In this document: positions 32,680-41,932 of the stretch, one piece after another | Layout of the letters: each line of letters starts with the position of its first letter | Numbering within the stretch: position 1 is the stretch's first letter | NCBI RefSeq assembly: GCF_015223065.1 | Contig: NZ_JADFBY010000003.1 | Location: forward strand, 310,001 to 374,000 | Source of the DNA: Mucilaginibacter sp. JRF | Lineage (GTDB): Bacteria; Bacteroidota; Bacteroidia; Sphingobacteriales; Sphingobacteriaceae | Reading direction: 5' to 3' | DNA length: 64,000 nt | Position numbers and translations under genes: made by a program | The notes under the pieces: generated by a model | Database searches by the model: none | What the model was told of the DNA's origin: nothing | What the model saw: only the letters and a program-made list of their open reading frames with translations

Positions 32680-35600
32680 GTTTATCGTCGGTAAGTATAA
32701 AAAGGCCCGTACTGGCGGCTGTAATGTCGGTAACCATTGTGATATTCGGTATTGTAGGGTACCGCTATTTGGGCGTGCGCGATTTCCCTTCGGTTGATCC
32801 GCCTATCATCTCAGTATCTACGTCCTACTCGGGCGCCAACTCGGATGTTATTGAATCGCAGATCACCGAGCCGCTCGAAAAGGCTATTAACGGTGTGCAA
32901 GGCATCCGTAATATATCGTCAACCAGTTCGGTAGGTTCAAGCAATATAACGGTCGAATTCGATCTGGATGCCGACCTGGAAACCGCTGCCAATGATGTGC
33001 GCGATAAGGTATCGCAAGCGCAACGCCAGCTACCGCAGGATATTAATGCCCCGCCGGTGGTTACCAAGGCCGATGCCAATGCCGATAACATTATAACCCT
33101 GATCGTTAGCAGTAACACGCGTAACATTATGCAGATAAATGATTACGCCGAGAACGATTTGCAGGAAGCCCTGCAAACCATACCCGGCGTAAGCTCCATT
33201 AACCTGTTAGGGCAACGCCAGTACGCCATGCGTTTATGGATCGATCCGAATAAGTTAACCGCCATGGGCCTTGCCGCTACCGATATAAGCGCCGCCCTTG
33301 CGCAGGAAAACGTGGAACTGCCCGCCGGTAAACTGGAGGGTAACAATACCGAGGTTACCATACGCGCCATAGGCAAGCTGCGCACGCAGGATGATTTTAA
33401 TAACATGATCATCCGCAGTGATAGCAATAAGGTTATCCGCCTGCGCGATATTGGCTACGCCGTATTAGGCTCGGCCAATGAGCAAACCGCCCTTAAAGAG
33501 GATGGCGTGCCTAAAGTGGGTTTGGGTTTGGTACCACAACCGGGTGCCAACTATGTAGAGATAGCCGACGAGTTTTACCGCCGCCTGGAGCAGATCAAGA
33601 AAGATGTACCACCCGATATTCAGCTTAAGGTGACAATGGATAATACCAAATTCATCAAGCAATCCATCAAAGAGGTGGAGGAAACGCTGATCCTGTCGTT
33701 CGTACTGGTGGTTATCATTATCTACCTTTTCTTCCGCGACTGGCTGATCGCTTTCCGTCCGCTGATAGATATACCGGTATCACTTATCGGTACATTCTTT
33801 ATCATGTACACACTGGGCTACTCGGTGAATATACTTACCCTGTTGGGTATTGTACTGGCAACCGGTTTGGTGGTTGATGATGGTATTGTGGTAACCGAAA
33901 ACATCTTCAAAAAAATAGAAGAAGGCATGCCCGTGCGTAAGGCCGCGTTTGAGGGTTCGGCGGAGATATTGTTCGCTGTAATATCAACCTCAATTACCCT
34001 GGCCGCGGTGTTCTTGCCTATTATATTTCTGCAAGGTTTTACCGGTCGTTTGTTCCGCGAATTCGCGGTAGTGGTAGCCTGCGCGGTGTTGATATCGGCC
34101 TTTGTATCACTATCATTAACGCCGATGCTAAGCGTTATCATGATACGTAAGGATCAAAAAAAATCAAACTTCTACCTAAAAACGGAGCCTTTCTTTGTAA
34201 AGATGACCAGCGGCTATACCGAAACGCTTATCAACTTTATGAAGCGCAAATGGGTAGCTGTTGCTATCCTGGTGGTATCAGTAGGTATAGCAGTATTCTT
34301 TTTTACCTCAAAAACCATCCCGTCAGAATTAGCTCCGCTGGATGACCGAAGCATGCTGCGCTATAGCGTTACCGGCGTTGAGGGTGCTACTTACGAGTAC
34401 ATGACCCATTATATGGATGAGGTTGCCCAACTGATAACCGACTCGATACCCGAAGCTAATGTAAACCTCGAGATCATTTCGCCATCGCGCGGTGGCGCGG
34501 GGGCGGCCAACTCAGGTTTTGGGCGCATAGGCTTGGTATTGCCCAATGAACGCTCGCGCTCGCAACAGGAAATTGCCGACTGGCTAAATGCCAAACTGGC
34601 CAAAATGCCTGATGCTCGCGCCCTGGTATCGCAGGAGCAAACCATAAGCGGCGGCGGTAGCGGTGCCCGCAATTCGTTGCCTGTACAATATGTTATCCAA
34701 AACCAGGATTTTGAGAAGATACGCAAGGTGCTGCCTGACTTTTTTAGCGAGGTACAGCGTAGCCCTATATTCCAGGGAACGGATGTTAACCTGAAATTCA
34801 CCAAACCCGAAATACGTGTTACTACCGATCGTGATCGTGCCCGCGATTTGGGTGTATCGGTTGCCGATATAGCGCAAACCTTGCAGCTTTATTATAGCGC
34901 CGGCAGGCTCGATTATTTTTTGATGAACGGCAAGCAATACGAGATCATAGCCCAGGTTGACCGCGCCAACCGCGACCAGCCGCTGGATATGAAATCGATA
35001 TACGTTCGCGGTACGCGCGGCAATCTGGTACAGTTGGATAACGTGGTAAACGTGGCCGAAAGCTCGGCACCACCGGCTATGTATCACTTTAACCGCTATA
35101 AATCGGCAACGGTACAGGCGGGTTTAGCGCCGGGTAAAACCATTGGCGATGGTTTGGAAGAAATGGATCGCATCGCCAAAAAATATCTCGATCCATCGTT
35201 CAGCACGGCACTTTCAGGTCCGTCAAGAGATTATGCCGAGGGTGGTTCGGGTATTATGTTCGCGTTCGGTTTCGCGCTTGTGCTTATTTACCTGGTGCTT
35301 GCAGCGCAGTTCGAGAGCTTCCTTGATCCGCTTATTGTAATGTTCACCGTGCCTATGGCATTGGCCGGGGCTATGCTTTGTTTGTGGTTGTTCAACCAAA
35401 CGTACAACATTTTCGGGCAGATAGGTATCATCACCTTGGTCGGTTTGGTTACCAAAAACGGCATCCTGATAGTAGAGTTCGCCAATCAGCGCATGGAGCA
35501 TGGCTTATCCAAATACGAGGCCATAGTTGAGGCGGCAACCTCACGCCTGCGCCCTATTTTAATGACGAGCCTTGCCGTGGTACTAGGTGTAGTACCCATT

Positions 35601-35804
35601 GCCTTCGCGTTAGGCGCGGGCGCTAAAAGCCGTGTATCGCTGGGTATAGTAATTATGGGTGGTATGCTGTTCTCGCTTATACTTACGCTCTATGTTATCC
35701 CTACCATGTACCTGCTGATGGCGCCTAAAAAACGCCGCGACCCCGACCATGAGCCTGAAGAAGAAGAACCAATACATCAACCTAAACTGATAGAGAACCT
35801 GTAA
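32676..35804 (+). CDS. RND efflux transporter (HAE1 family), pump 1
   Basis: Inner-membrane proton-driven exporter of 1042 residues with 12 transmembrane helices and two large periplasmic loops. The N-terminus SIKRPVLAAVMSVTIVIFG and the FPSVDPPIISVSTSYSGA segment are typical. The proton-relay pair is intact in TM4 (VDDGIVVTEN, Asp401-Asp402), as is the TM10 Lys in LVTKNGILIVEFANQ. The tail is acidic. It overlaps both the adaptor gene (4 bases) and the outer-membrane channel gene (TAATG). The substrate is unknown; drug, solvent or lipid-like compounds are typical of the family. Confidence 0.95.
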   Translation: MSLSSVSIKRPVLAAVMSVTIVIFGIVGYRYLGVRDFPSVDPPIISVSTSYSGANSDVIESQITEPLEKAINGVQGIRNISSTSSVGSSNITVEFDLDADLETAANDVRDKVSQAQRQLPQDINAPPVVTKADANADNIITLIVSSNTRNIMQINDYAENDLQEALQTIPGVSSINLLGQRQYAMRLWIDPNKLTAMGLAATDISAALAQENVELPAGKLEGNNTEVTIRAIGKLRTQDDFNNMIIRSDSNKVIRLRDIGYAVLGSANEQTALKEDGVPKVGLGLVPQPGANYVEIADEFYRRLEQIKKDVPPDIQLKVTMDNTKFIKQSIKEVEETLILSFVLVVIIIYLFFRDWLIAFRPLIDIPVSLIGTFFIMYTLGYSVNILTLLGIVLATGLVVDDGIVVTENIFKKIEEGMPVRKAAFEGSAEILFAVISTSITLAAVFLPIIFLQGFTGRLFREFAVVVACAVLISAFVSLSLTPMLSVIMIRKDQKKSNFYLKTEPFFVKMTSGYTETLINFMKRKWVAVAILVVSVGIAVFFFTSKTIPSELAPLDDRSMLRYSVTGVEGATYEYMTHYMDEVAQLITDSIPEANVNLEIISPSRGGAGAANSGFGRIGLVLPNERSRSQQEIADWLNAKLAKMPDARALVSQEQTISGGGSGARNSLPVQYVIQNQDFEKIRKVLPDFFSEVQRSPIFQGTDVNLKFTKPEIRVTTDRDRARDLGVSVADIAQTLQLYYSAGRLDYFLMNGKQYEIIAQVDRANRDQPLDMKSIYVRGTRGNLVQLDNVVNVAESSAPPAMYHFNRYKSATVQAGLAPGKTIGDGLEEMDRIAKKYLDPSFSTALSGPSRDYAEGGSGIMFAFGFALVLIYLVLAAQFESFLDPLIVMFTVPMALAGAMLCLWLFNQTYNIFGQIGIITLVGLVTKNGILIVEFANQRMEHGLSKYEAIVEAATSRLRPILMTSLAVVLGVVPIAFALGAGAKSRVSLGIVIMGGMLFSLILTLYVIPTMYLLMAPKKRRDPDHEPEEEEPIHQPKLIENL

Positions 35805-37126
35805 TGATAACGATGAAGAGATTAGGCATATTTGTATTATTTATACTGTGCGCAGGCAGGTTATACGCGCAGCAAACGCCACAGCGGCTTACCTTGCAGG
35901 AGGCGGTTGAAACAGCGTTGAAGAATAACTTTAACATCAAGCTATCGCAAAATAACGCAACCATTGCTAAAAACAATGTAACTGTTGGCAACGCGGGCAT
36001 GCTGCCTTTTGTTACCGGCGATGTTACCTCAAGCAACAGCGTACAAACCACCCGCCAAACCCGTGCCGATGGCACCATAAACAACATCAGCAATGCCCGT
36101 AATACCGGCATTACCTACGGTGTAAATCTGGATTGGACGATATTTGACGGCTTTGCCATGTTTGCCAATTATGATCAGCTAAAGGAGCTGGATAAACTTG
36201 GGCAACTGGGTTTGCGCGATACGGTGCAAAGCATGGTGGCCAATGTAATTACTACGTATTACAGCCTGATCAGCCAGGATGCGCAGATCAAGGCGCTGAA
36301 TGGGGTACTGGCTACCTCGCGCACGCAGGCACGCTACGCTAACGATCGTTATAAGGTAGGCAGCGGCTCACGCTATGACCTGAACACTGCCCTGGTAAAT
36401 GCCAACCTGGATACCGCCAACCTGGTTAACCAGATACAACAATTCAGGTTCACCAAGATACAGCTTAACCAGTTGCTGATGCGCGATGTGCAGACGGAGT
36501 TTGTGGTGGCCGATACTATTATTGTGGATGAAAAGCTAAAGCTTGCCGACATCATTAATCAAGCGCAGGTACAAAACCCATCCATTTTAGCCGGGCAAAT
36601 CAACAAGCGTTTGGCCGAGATCAATTTGAGGCAAATAAAGGCTACCCGCTACCCGCAAATATCGGTTACATCGGGCTATACCATTAGCGATAGCAAGAAC
36701 CCCGCTGGATTTGCCCGTGTGCAAAACAGCCGTGGCTTTAACTATGGCCTAACGGCATCGCTCAATATTTTTGATGGCTTTAACCAATGGCGGCGCGAGC
36801 GTAATGCCAAATTACAGATACAGAACGCCGAACTGAACTATAAGCAAACGCAGCAGGACATCGAGGCTACCATCAGCAATTTTTATATCAGCTATACATC
36901 GGGCCTTGAATTGATCAAGATAGGGCAATCAAACAAGGATCTGGCTAAACGCAACCTTGATCTATCGTTAGAGCGATACCGCCTCGGTAATATTACCCCG
37001 CTGGAGATACGCGAAGCGCAACGGGCCTACCTTGATGCGCAATCCAGATTTTCGGCAGCACAGTATCAATCAAAACTTGCGGAAGTAACTTTAAAGCAGC
37101 TAACTAATAGTATAGATATTAAATAA
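35804..37126 (+). CDS. TolC-family outer-membrane channel, pump 1
   Basis: Outer-membrane exit duct of 440 residues, with a signal peptide (MKRLGIFVLFILCAGRLYAQ, after a three-residue MIT extension). Two outer membrane efflux repeats follow, with the typical LTLQEAVETALKNNFNIKLS at the start of the first and long helical hairpins. No lipobox Cys is present, unlike pump 2. The start could be ATG 35804 (overlapping the RND stop, TAATG) or ATG 35813; the overlap favours coupling. It is the last gene of the three-gene operon. Confidence 0.93.
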   Translation: MITMKRLGIFVLFILCAGRLYAQQTPQRLTLQEAVETALKNNFNIKLSQNNATIAKNNVTVGNAGMLPFVTGDVTSSNSVQTTRQTRADGTINNISNARNTGITYGVNLDWTIFDGFAMFANYDQLKELDKLGQLGLRDTVQSMVANVITTYYSLISQDAQIKALNGVLATSRTQARYANDRYKVGSGSRYDLNTALVNANLDTANLVNQIQQFRFTKIQLNQLLMRDVQTEFVVADTIIVDEKLKLADIINQAQVQNPSILAGQINKRLAEINLRQIKATRYPQISVTSGYTISDSKNPAGFARVQNSRGFNYGLTASLNIFDGFNQWRRERNAKLQIQNAELNYKQTQQDIEATISNFYISYTSGLELIKIGQSNKDLAKRNLDLSLERYRLGNITPLEIREAQRAYLDAQSRFSAAQYQSKLAEVTLKQLTNSIDIK

Positions 37127-37155
37127 AAAATATAAAAGATATTATTTAAAAACAC

Positions 37156-37163
37156 TAATTTTG
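37156..37163 (+). promoter_or_regulatory. -7 promoter motif immediately before the response regulator gene
   Basis: TAATTTTG is a perfect TAnnTTTG match ending 4 bases before the ATG at 37168, within a very AT-rich gap after the efflux operon. Transcription would begin at or next to the start codon. No convincing -33 TTTG is visible. Confidence 0.45.
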
Positions 37164-37167
37164 AATA

Positions 37168-37548
37168 ATGTCCGCCCCTTTCAAACTTTGCTTGCTGATA
37201 GATGACAATTACATAGATAATTTTGTCACTACCCGGATTTTGGATACCGCTAACTTTGCCGAGAAGATAGAAGTATACCAATCGCCGGCATCGGCTATTG
37301 AGGCATTGCGCGATGGCAAGGTGAAACCTGATGTGATATTTCTGGATATCCGCATGCCGTTAATGAGCGGGTTTGAGTTTTTGCAGGAGTATGATAAGCT
37401 GAATATTGATAAAAACAATATCAAGATGTACATGCTTTCTTCATCGCTTGATCCAACGGATATCCGCAAATCATCTGACAATAAATACATAACACAATTT
37501 ATTCATAAGCCGCTTACCTTCCAGGTACTCGAGGATATTTGTACATGA
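37168..37548 (+). CDS. Single-domain response regulator (CheY-like receiver)
   Basis: A 126-residue phosphoacceptor with no output domain. Acidic pocket Asp12-Asp13 (LLIDDNYID), phosphoacceptor Asp60 (VIFLDIRMP), Ser-Ser-Ser at 91-93 (switch Ser/Thr position) and Lys114 (FIHKPLT) are all in place, so it should be phosphorylatable. It resembles Bacteroidota receivers that follow hybrid kinases, but no kinase is adjacent. Its stop codon overlaps the start of the BadF-type kinase gene by 4 bases, suggesting coupling. Downstream partner unknown. Confidence 0.92.
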   Translation: MSAPFKLCLLIDDNYIDNFVTTRILDTANFAEKIEVYQSPASAIEALRDGKVKPDVIFLDIRMPLMSGFEFLQEYDKLNIDKNNIKMYMLSSSLDPTDIRKSSDNKYITQFIHKPLTFQVLEDICT

Positions 37549-38408
37549 TATTAGTTGCTGATAGCGGTTCATCAAAAACGGATTGGCTGTTGGCCATTCC
37601 GGGCGAGGAACCCAAACCATTTAAAACCGACGGATTAAATCCATATTTTTTATCGGAAAAAGAGATCGTTAAGATCATTCAAAACCAATCCGGAAACTTA
37701 TTGGCCTTTGCCGGCGATATCAAAGAGGTTTATTTTTTTGGCGCGGGATGCTCAAGTCCAGACAGGCACGAGATAGTATCGAACGCGCTTAGCCAGTTAT
37801 TTACCGAAGCCTTTGTAAGTGTTGACAGCGATCTGCTTGGCTCCGCTTACGCCACCTGCGGCCGTGAGAAAGGCTTGTGCTGCGTATTAGGCACCGGATC
37901 GAACATATCAATATTTGACGGTACCGATATACACGAGGGCCAACATGGCCTTGGTTATGTACTGGGCGACGAAGGCTCAGGCACCGCCTTTGGTAAAGTG
38001 TTGGTTACCGATTACCTGTACGGCAATATGCCCGCCGATATACACTCGCAATTTAAGGATGCCTATAAGCTTACTAAAGAGATAGTGATAAAACAGGTGT
38101 ACCGCACACCAAAAGCGAACTCGTACCTGGCATCGTTCACTAAGTTTTTGTATAACATACGCACAACTGCTTACGCGCAGGATATGATAAAACGCCTGTT
38201 GCAGGATTTTATCGACACCAACATAAAACCCTACCCGCAGCACCATCGTTATAAATGCCACTTTGTAGGTTCTATTGCCTATGTTTTTGCTGATGAGCTG
38301 AAAGCCCTGCTGGTAGCCAACAATATTAAGCCCGGCAAAATTATCAGGCAACCAATTAACGATCTGCTTGAGTTTGTGCTTATGCGCGAGCAGGAGCAGC
38401 AGGCTTGA
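37545..38408 (+). CDS. BadF/BadG-type ATPase, N-acetylglucosamine kinase-like
   Basis: ASKHA-fold ATPase of 287 residues, similar to bacterial and mammalian N-acetylglucosamine kinases used in amino-sugar recycling. The phosphate-1 motif is MILVADSGSSKTDWLL at the N-terminus, phosphate-2 is LCCVLGTGSNISIFDG (about residue 109), and GYVLGDEGSGTAFGK and HFVGSIAYVFADEL are also family features. I chose the ATG at 37545, which overlaps the response regulator stop as ATGA, over an upstream ATG at 37539 that adds only two residues. The end overlaps the convergent lnt gene by 29 bases. Confidence 0.87.
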   Translation: MILVADSGSSKTDWLLAIPGEEPKPFKTDGLNPYFLSEKEIVKIIQNQSGNLLAFAGDIKEVYFFGAGCSSPDRHEIVSNALSQLFTEAFVSVDSDLLGSAYATCGREKGLCCVLGTGSNISIFDGTDIHEGQHGLGYVLGDEGSGTAFGKVLVTDYLYGNMPADIHSQFKDAYKLTKEIVIKQVYRTPKANSYLASFTKFLYNIRTTAYAQDMIKRLLQDFIDTNIKPYPQHHRYKCHFVGSIAYVFADELKALLVANNIKPGKIIRQPINDLLEFVLMREQEQQA

Positions 38409-40023
38409 TACGCTTCCTGAATTTCAGGTTAAACACTACGTAAAATATCCCGATTATGGTTAATAAGCTTGCCGCTTTGGGCAGATAATCGCCATAAGTG
38501 GTATAAAATGTAAGGTCAGTGTTGAGATTGATATCCTGCTTAATAGCCGTTTTAACCCACCAGCCGGTATGCTGCACCACATCGCCACGCTGATTGATGA
38601 ATGCCGATATACCCGTATTGGCCGACCGTGCTACCCAGCGCCTTGTTTCGATAGCCCGCAGCTTGGCATAATCCAGGTGCTGATCTTTACCCGAAGTATT
38701 TTCCCACCAGCCATCATTAGTGATAATGGCGATGAATTGCGCGCCTTTTTTAACCGATTCGGCAACGTACTCCCCCCAAATGGATTCGTAACAAATAACC
38801 GGATCGACACCGATGCCGCTTTGTGAATAAAACACACCGGCCTCATCCTGCTTACCGTAACCACCCGTGCTGCCGCCCAGATGCTCAAACACCGGCTTCA
38901 GGAAAGCCAGGAAATCGCCAAAAGGCAACTCCTCGGCACCAGGTACCAGTTTTGATTTATGGTAAACCTGTACTTCGGCCGAGTTTTCGATATTGAGCGC
39001 TGTGTTAAAGCTATCGTAGAACAGATTACCGCTTGGGTCGGCCGGGCGTGCCGATGCTGTTTTACGGGTGTTGTATAACTTATAGGTTTCAGCACCGCTA
39101 AGTACGTTACCATTTTTGTATTTGCTGATGAATTGCTGCACCTGCTCAAACACCGGGTTTCGGCGTATGCCATCCTCATCCATATCGCCAGCCAACGCGG
39201 TTTCGGGCCATATAAAAAACTCGGTATTGGGTTGAGCCAGCGAATCGGATAGTTGCATTAATATTCTTAATTGCTCAGGGCGAGGCACAGCGCCTGATTT
39301 ACCATAAGGATCAATATTAGGCTGCACCACCACTATATTTGATGGATTGGCTTGCTCCACATAATTATAGTACCGGTATAACGAGAACGACAATGGCAGG
39401 ATAATTACAGCTAACAAAGCGACACTTAATTTTATCCGAGCCGTTCCTTTCATATTTTCAGCAAAGCCGATATAGATCAGGAATAATAAAATATTCACCG
39501 CCCATATCCAGATGGTGCCTCCATAAACGCCGGTATACTCATACCACTGCACCCAACCGTGCGATACGGCAAAGCCATTGCCCAGCGTCATCCACGGGAA
39601 GTTCAGATCCCAGTTTTGGTGCAGGTATTCATAGCCCATCCAAAACACCACCAGCCCTATCAATGCCCTACCGCGTGATATTTTGAGGCGCAGCCGGTAA
39701 TACATCCAGCAGGCTAACGACATCAGCAAAGGCCCCAGCGAATAAGGCACCATACTGATAAATATGGCCGCCACTGCCCCGGCATCCTTTAACGAGTTAT
39801 ATACCCAATAAATTGATAGCGTATTCCATATAAAAAAACCTATAAAGGTTGTCCAGTACAGTTTTTTGCCCTTATTAGTTTCGGTCGACTGGATGATATT
39901 CTCCATAGCCAGCAGCATAGGCACCATACCGGCAAACAGCAAAAAAGTAGTGTATGATGTAGGCGGCCAGGCCACCCAAAGTAACAGGCCCGATAATATG
40001 GATAGGAGTATGTTTTTTTTCAT
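38380..40023 (-). CDS. lnt: Apolipoprotein N-acyltransferase
   Basis: Lnt adds the third acyl chain to the N-terminal Cys of lipoproteins in the inner membrane. The 547 residues have about seven hydrophobic segments in the first 230 residues and one at the C-terminus (LLTIIGIFYVVFNLKF), flanking a carbon-nitrogen hydrolase domain. The catalytic triad is visible as Glu in FIWPETAL, Lys in YHKSKLVPGAEELPFG and Cys in PVICYESIWGE. Its start is followed upstream by a repeat cluster separating it from rsmI, and its 3' end overlaps the BadF-type kinase gene. Confidence 0.95.
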   Translation of the reverse strand: MKKNILLSILSGLLLWVAWPPTSYTTFLLFAGMVPMLLAMENIIQSTETNKGKKLYWTTFIGFFIWNTLSIYWVYNSLKDAGAVAAIFISMVPYSLGPLLMSLACWMYYRLRLKISRGRALIGLVVFWMGYEYLHQNWDLNFPWMTLGNGFAVSHGWVQWYEYTGVYGGTIWIWAVNILLFLIYIGFAENMKGTARIKLSVALLAVIILPLSFSLYRYYNYVEQANPSNIVVVQPNIDPYGKSGAVPRPEQLRILMQLSDSLAQPNTEFFIWPETALAGDMDEDGIRRNPVFEQVQQFISKYKNGNVLSGAETYKLYNTRKTASARPADPSGNLFYDSFNTALNIENSAEVQVYHKSKLVPGAEELPFGDFLAFLKPVFEHLGGSTGGYGKQDEAGVFYSQSGIGVDPVICYESIWGEYVAESVKKGAQFIAIITNDGWWENTSGKDQHLDYAKLRAIETRRWVARSANTGISAFINQRGDVVQHTGWWVKTAIKQDINLNTDLTFYTTYGDYLPKAASLLTIIGIFYVVFNLKFRKRIKPAAPARA

Positions 40024-40062
40024 TTGAGATGCTACTGGTAAGTTAGCGTTTAGGTCAAATTC

Positions 40063-40149
40063 CGTCGTTGCTGTAAGGCACGAAGCAATCTCTTTAGGAT
40101 ATTCTGTAAGAAAAGCCGCTCGAGGATTGCTTCGTACCTCGCAATGACG
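40063..40149. repeat. Diverged palindromic repeat of the TCATTGCGAGG family
   Basis: The right arm GGATTGCTTCGTACCTCGCA then ATGACG matches the copy at 8860-8946 closely. The left arm (CGTCGTTGCTGTAAGGCACG then AAGCAATC) has decayed and carries extra bases. It lies just upstream of the lnt start codon. Confidence 0.7.
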
Positions 40150-40168
40150 CTTATATATTTTATTTTCC

Positions 40169-40252
40169 TGCCATTTCGAGCGATAACGAGAAATCCGCCT
40201 GCGTCCATAGCAATGCGCTGAGATTTCTCCTCGTTCCTCGTTCGAAATGACA
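40169..40252 (-). repeat. 84-bp asymmetric palindromic repeat, copy 3
   Basis: Reverse orientation relative to copies 1 and 2: starts TGCCATTTCGAGCGATAACG and ends CTCGTTCGAAATGACA. Exactly 84 bp. It differs from copy 4 mainly at the first arm. Confidence 0.85.
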
Positions 40253-40283
40253 AGGGGCGTTTTATCACTCTTTTCTTATCACC

Positions 40284-40367
40284 TGTCATTTCGAGCGGTA
40301 GCGAGAAATCTGTCTGCGTCCATAGCAATGCGCTGAGATTTCTCCTCGTTCCTCGTTCGAAATGACA
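40284..40367 (-). repeat. 84-bp asymmetric palindromic repeat, copy 4
   Basis: Starts TGTCATTTCGAGCGGTAGCG and ends CTCGTTCGAAATGACA; same orientation as copy 3, 31 bases after it. The central part (TCTGCGTCCATAGCAATGCG) is the same in both, so this pair arose by local duplication or repeated insertion. Confidence 0.85.
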
Positions 40368-40391
40368 AGGAATTTAGTTTTAGGTGGGGCG

Positions 40392-41066
40392 TTACTCCCT
40401 CCCCTTAACACATATTACAAACTCACCTTTTACGGGGTGGGTTTCAAAATGTGTCTTTACTTCGGTTACGGTACCGCGTACGGTTTCCTCGAACATTTTG
40501 GTCAGCTCGCGCGATACGGATATCAGCCTGTCGGCGCCAAAGTGTTCGGCCATTTCGTCTAAAGTCTTAATTAAACGGTGCGGCGACTCGTACAGTATAA
40601 TGGTGCGGTCCTCCTGCGCTAAAAATTTATAGCGTGTTTGGCGGCCTTTTTTCAGTGGCAAAAAACCCTCAAAGCAAAACTTGTCAGTAGGGAAGCCTGA
40701 GTTTACCAGTGCGGGCACAAAGGCCGTAGCGCCGGGCAGGCATTCAACAGCTATATCATGTTTCAGGGCTTCGCGCACCAGGTAAAAACCCGGATCGGAT
40801 ATGGCGGGCGTTCCGGCATCCGAGATTAGGGCGATATTCTTTCCCTCCTTTAAAAAACGGATGATCTCGTTTGATGATTGATGCTCGTTATGCTGGTGGT
40901 GGGCAAAAACCTTTTGATGAATATCAAAATGCTTAAGCATGGGTGCCGAAGTACGGGTATCTTCGGCAAGCAGCAGGTCAGCTTCCTTAAGTACACGCAA
41001 TGCCCTGAGTGTAATATCCTCAAGGTTACCTATGGGTGTGGGCACTAAAAAAAGCTTACCTGCCAT
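40392..41066 (-). CDS. rsmI: 16S rRNA (cytidine-2'-O)-methyltransferase RsmI
   Basis: RsmI methylates the 2'-O of C1402 in 16S rRNA with S-adenosylmethionine. The 224-residue protein starts MAGKLFLVPTPIGNLEDITL and has the tetrapyrrole-methylase fold motifs LLAEDTRTSAPML, ALISDAGTPAISDPG and ALVNSGFPTDKFCFEGFLP. It is slightly short, lacking the C-terminal extension of some homologues, and ends close to the repeat cluster. It begins 14 bases after yebC, so the two are one operon. Confidence 0.94.
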   Translation of the reverse strand: MAGKLFLVPTPIGNLEDITLRALRVLKEADLLLAEDTRTSAPMLKHFDIHQKVFAHHQHNEHQSSNEIIRFLKEGKNIALISDAGTPAISDPGFYLVREALKHDIAVECLPGATAFVPALVNSGFPTDKFCFEGFLPLKKGRQTRYKFLAQEDRTIILYESPHRLIKTLDEMAEHFGADRLISVSRELTKMFEETVRGTVTEVKTHFETHPVKGEFVICVKGRE

Positions 41067-41080
41067 GTTGCATGTGCGGC

Positions 41081-41806
41081 TTAGCCGGCTATGTTATGGT
41101 AAACAGCCTGTACGTCGTCGTCCTCCTCCAGTTTATCAACTATCTTAAGGGCTTCAACAGCTTGCTCCTCGGTTACATCAACAGTAGTAACCGGTATACG
41201 CTCCAACTTGGCCGATTTGGTTTCGATGCCCAGCTCCTCAAGGGTTTTCTGCATCTTACCAAAATCCTCATAAGCGGTGTGTATAACGGCAATATCCTTA
41301 CCTTCTTCGTCGGCCTCCACAAACAGTTCTTCCAAACCGGCATCAATCAGTTCAAACTCCAGTTCTTCCAGATCACGGTCGCCGGGCTCAAAGGTAAATA
41401 CTGATTTACGGTTGAACACAAAATCTAACGACCCGGTTTTACCCAGCGAACCGCCAAATTTGGTAAAGTAGCTGCGTACGTTGGCTACGGTACGATTGGT
41501 GTTATCGGTAGCGGTTTCAACTAATATGGCAATGCCGTGCGGGGCATAACCCTCGTATACCAGCTCATCATAATCCTTTTCATCACGGCTCGACGCGCGT
41601 TTGATAGCAGCCTCAACCCTATCCTTTGGCATGTTAACCGCCTTGGCATTTTGTACGGCAGTGCGCAGGCGCGAGTTGGTTTCAACGTTAGGGCCACCAG
41701 CCTTAACCGCCATCACAATCTCTTTACCTAAACGGGTAAACTGCACCGCCATTTTGGCCCAGCGCTTAAATTTTCTCTCTTTACGGAATTCAAATGCTCT
41801 TCCCAT
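41081..41806 (-). CDS. yebC: YebC/PmpR family protein
   Basis: A 241-residue protein of the conserved YebC family, described as a DNA-binding transcriptional regulator and, in recent work, as a ribosome-associated factor that eases polyproline translation. It starts MGRAFEFRKERKFKRWAKMA and has the typical ARLGKEIVMAVKAGG-like and NMPKDRVEAAIKRA segments, with acidic loops in the C-terminal two domains. Length is normal. It is the first gene of the yebC-rsmI unit. The choice between the two proposed functions cannot be made from sequence. Confidence 0.95.
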   Translation of the reverse strand: MGRAFEFRKERKFKRWAKMAVQFTRLGKEIVMAVKAGGPNVETNSRLRTAVQNAKAVNMPKDRVEAAIKRASSRDEKDYDELVYEGYAPHGIAILVETATDNTNRTVANVRSYFTKFGGSLGKTGSLDFVFNRKSVFTFEPGDRDLEELEFELIDAGLEELFVEADEEGKDIAVIHTAYEDFGKMQKTLEELGIETKSAKLERIPVTTVDVTEEQAVEALKIVDKLEEDDDVQAVYHNIAG

Positions 41807-41880
41807 AGTATATATAAAAGCCTGTTGTTATACAGGAGTTTTTTGCGTGCAAATATAGTTATTTATGTGGGTTTGTATAT

Positions 41881-41913
41881 AAACAACAAAGCCCCGGGCG
41901 CGATGCCGGGGCC
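41881..41913 (-). terminator. Terminator of the siderophore receptor gene
   Basis: Stem GCCCCGGGC/GCCGGGGC around a short GCGAT loop (41891-41912), followed on the minus strand by a T-rich TTTGTTGTTT. It lies 20 bases after the receptor stop codon. Confidence 0.75.
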
Positions 41914-41932
41914 TGTACAAAAATTGATCAAA

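Noticed and set aside
40169..40367. Two close direct repeats that could suggest a small CRISPR array
   Set aside because: Repeats are 84 bp, palindromic over their whole length, only two copies with a 31-bp gap, and identical-length copies occur elsewhere singly. No cas genes are present.
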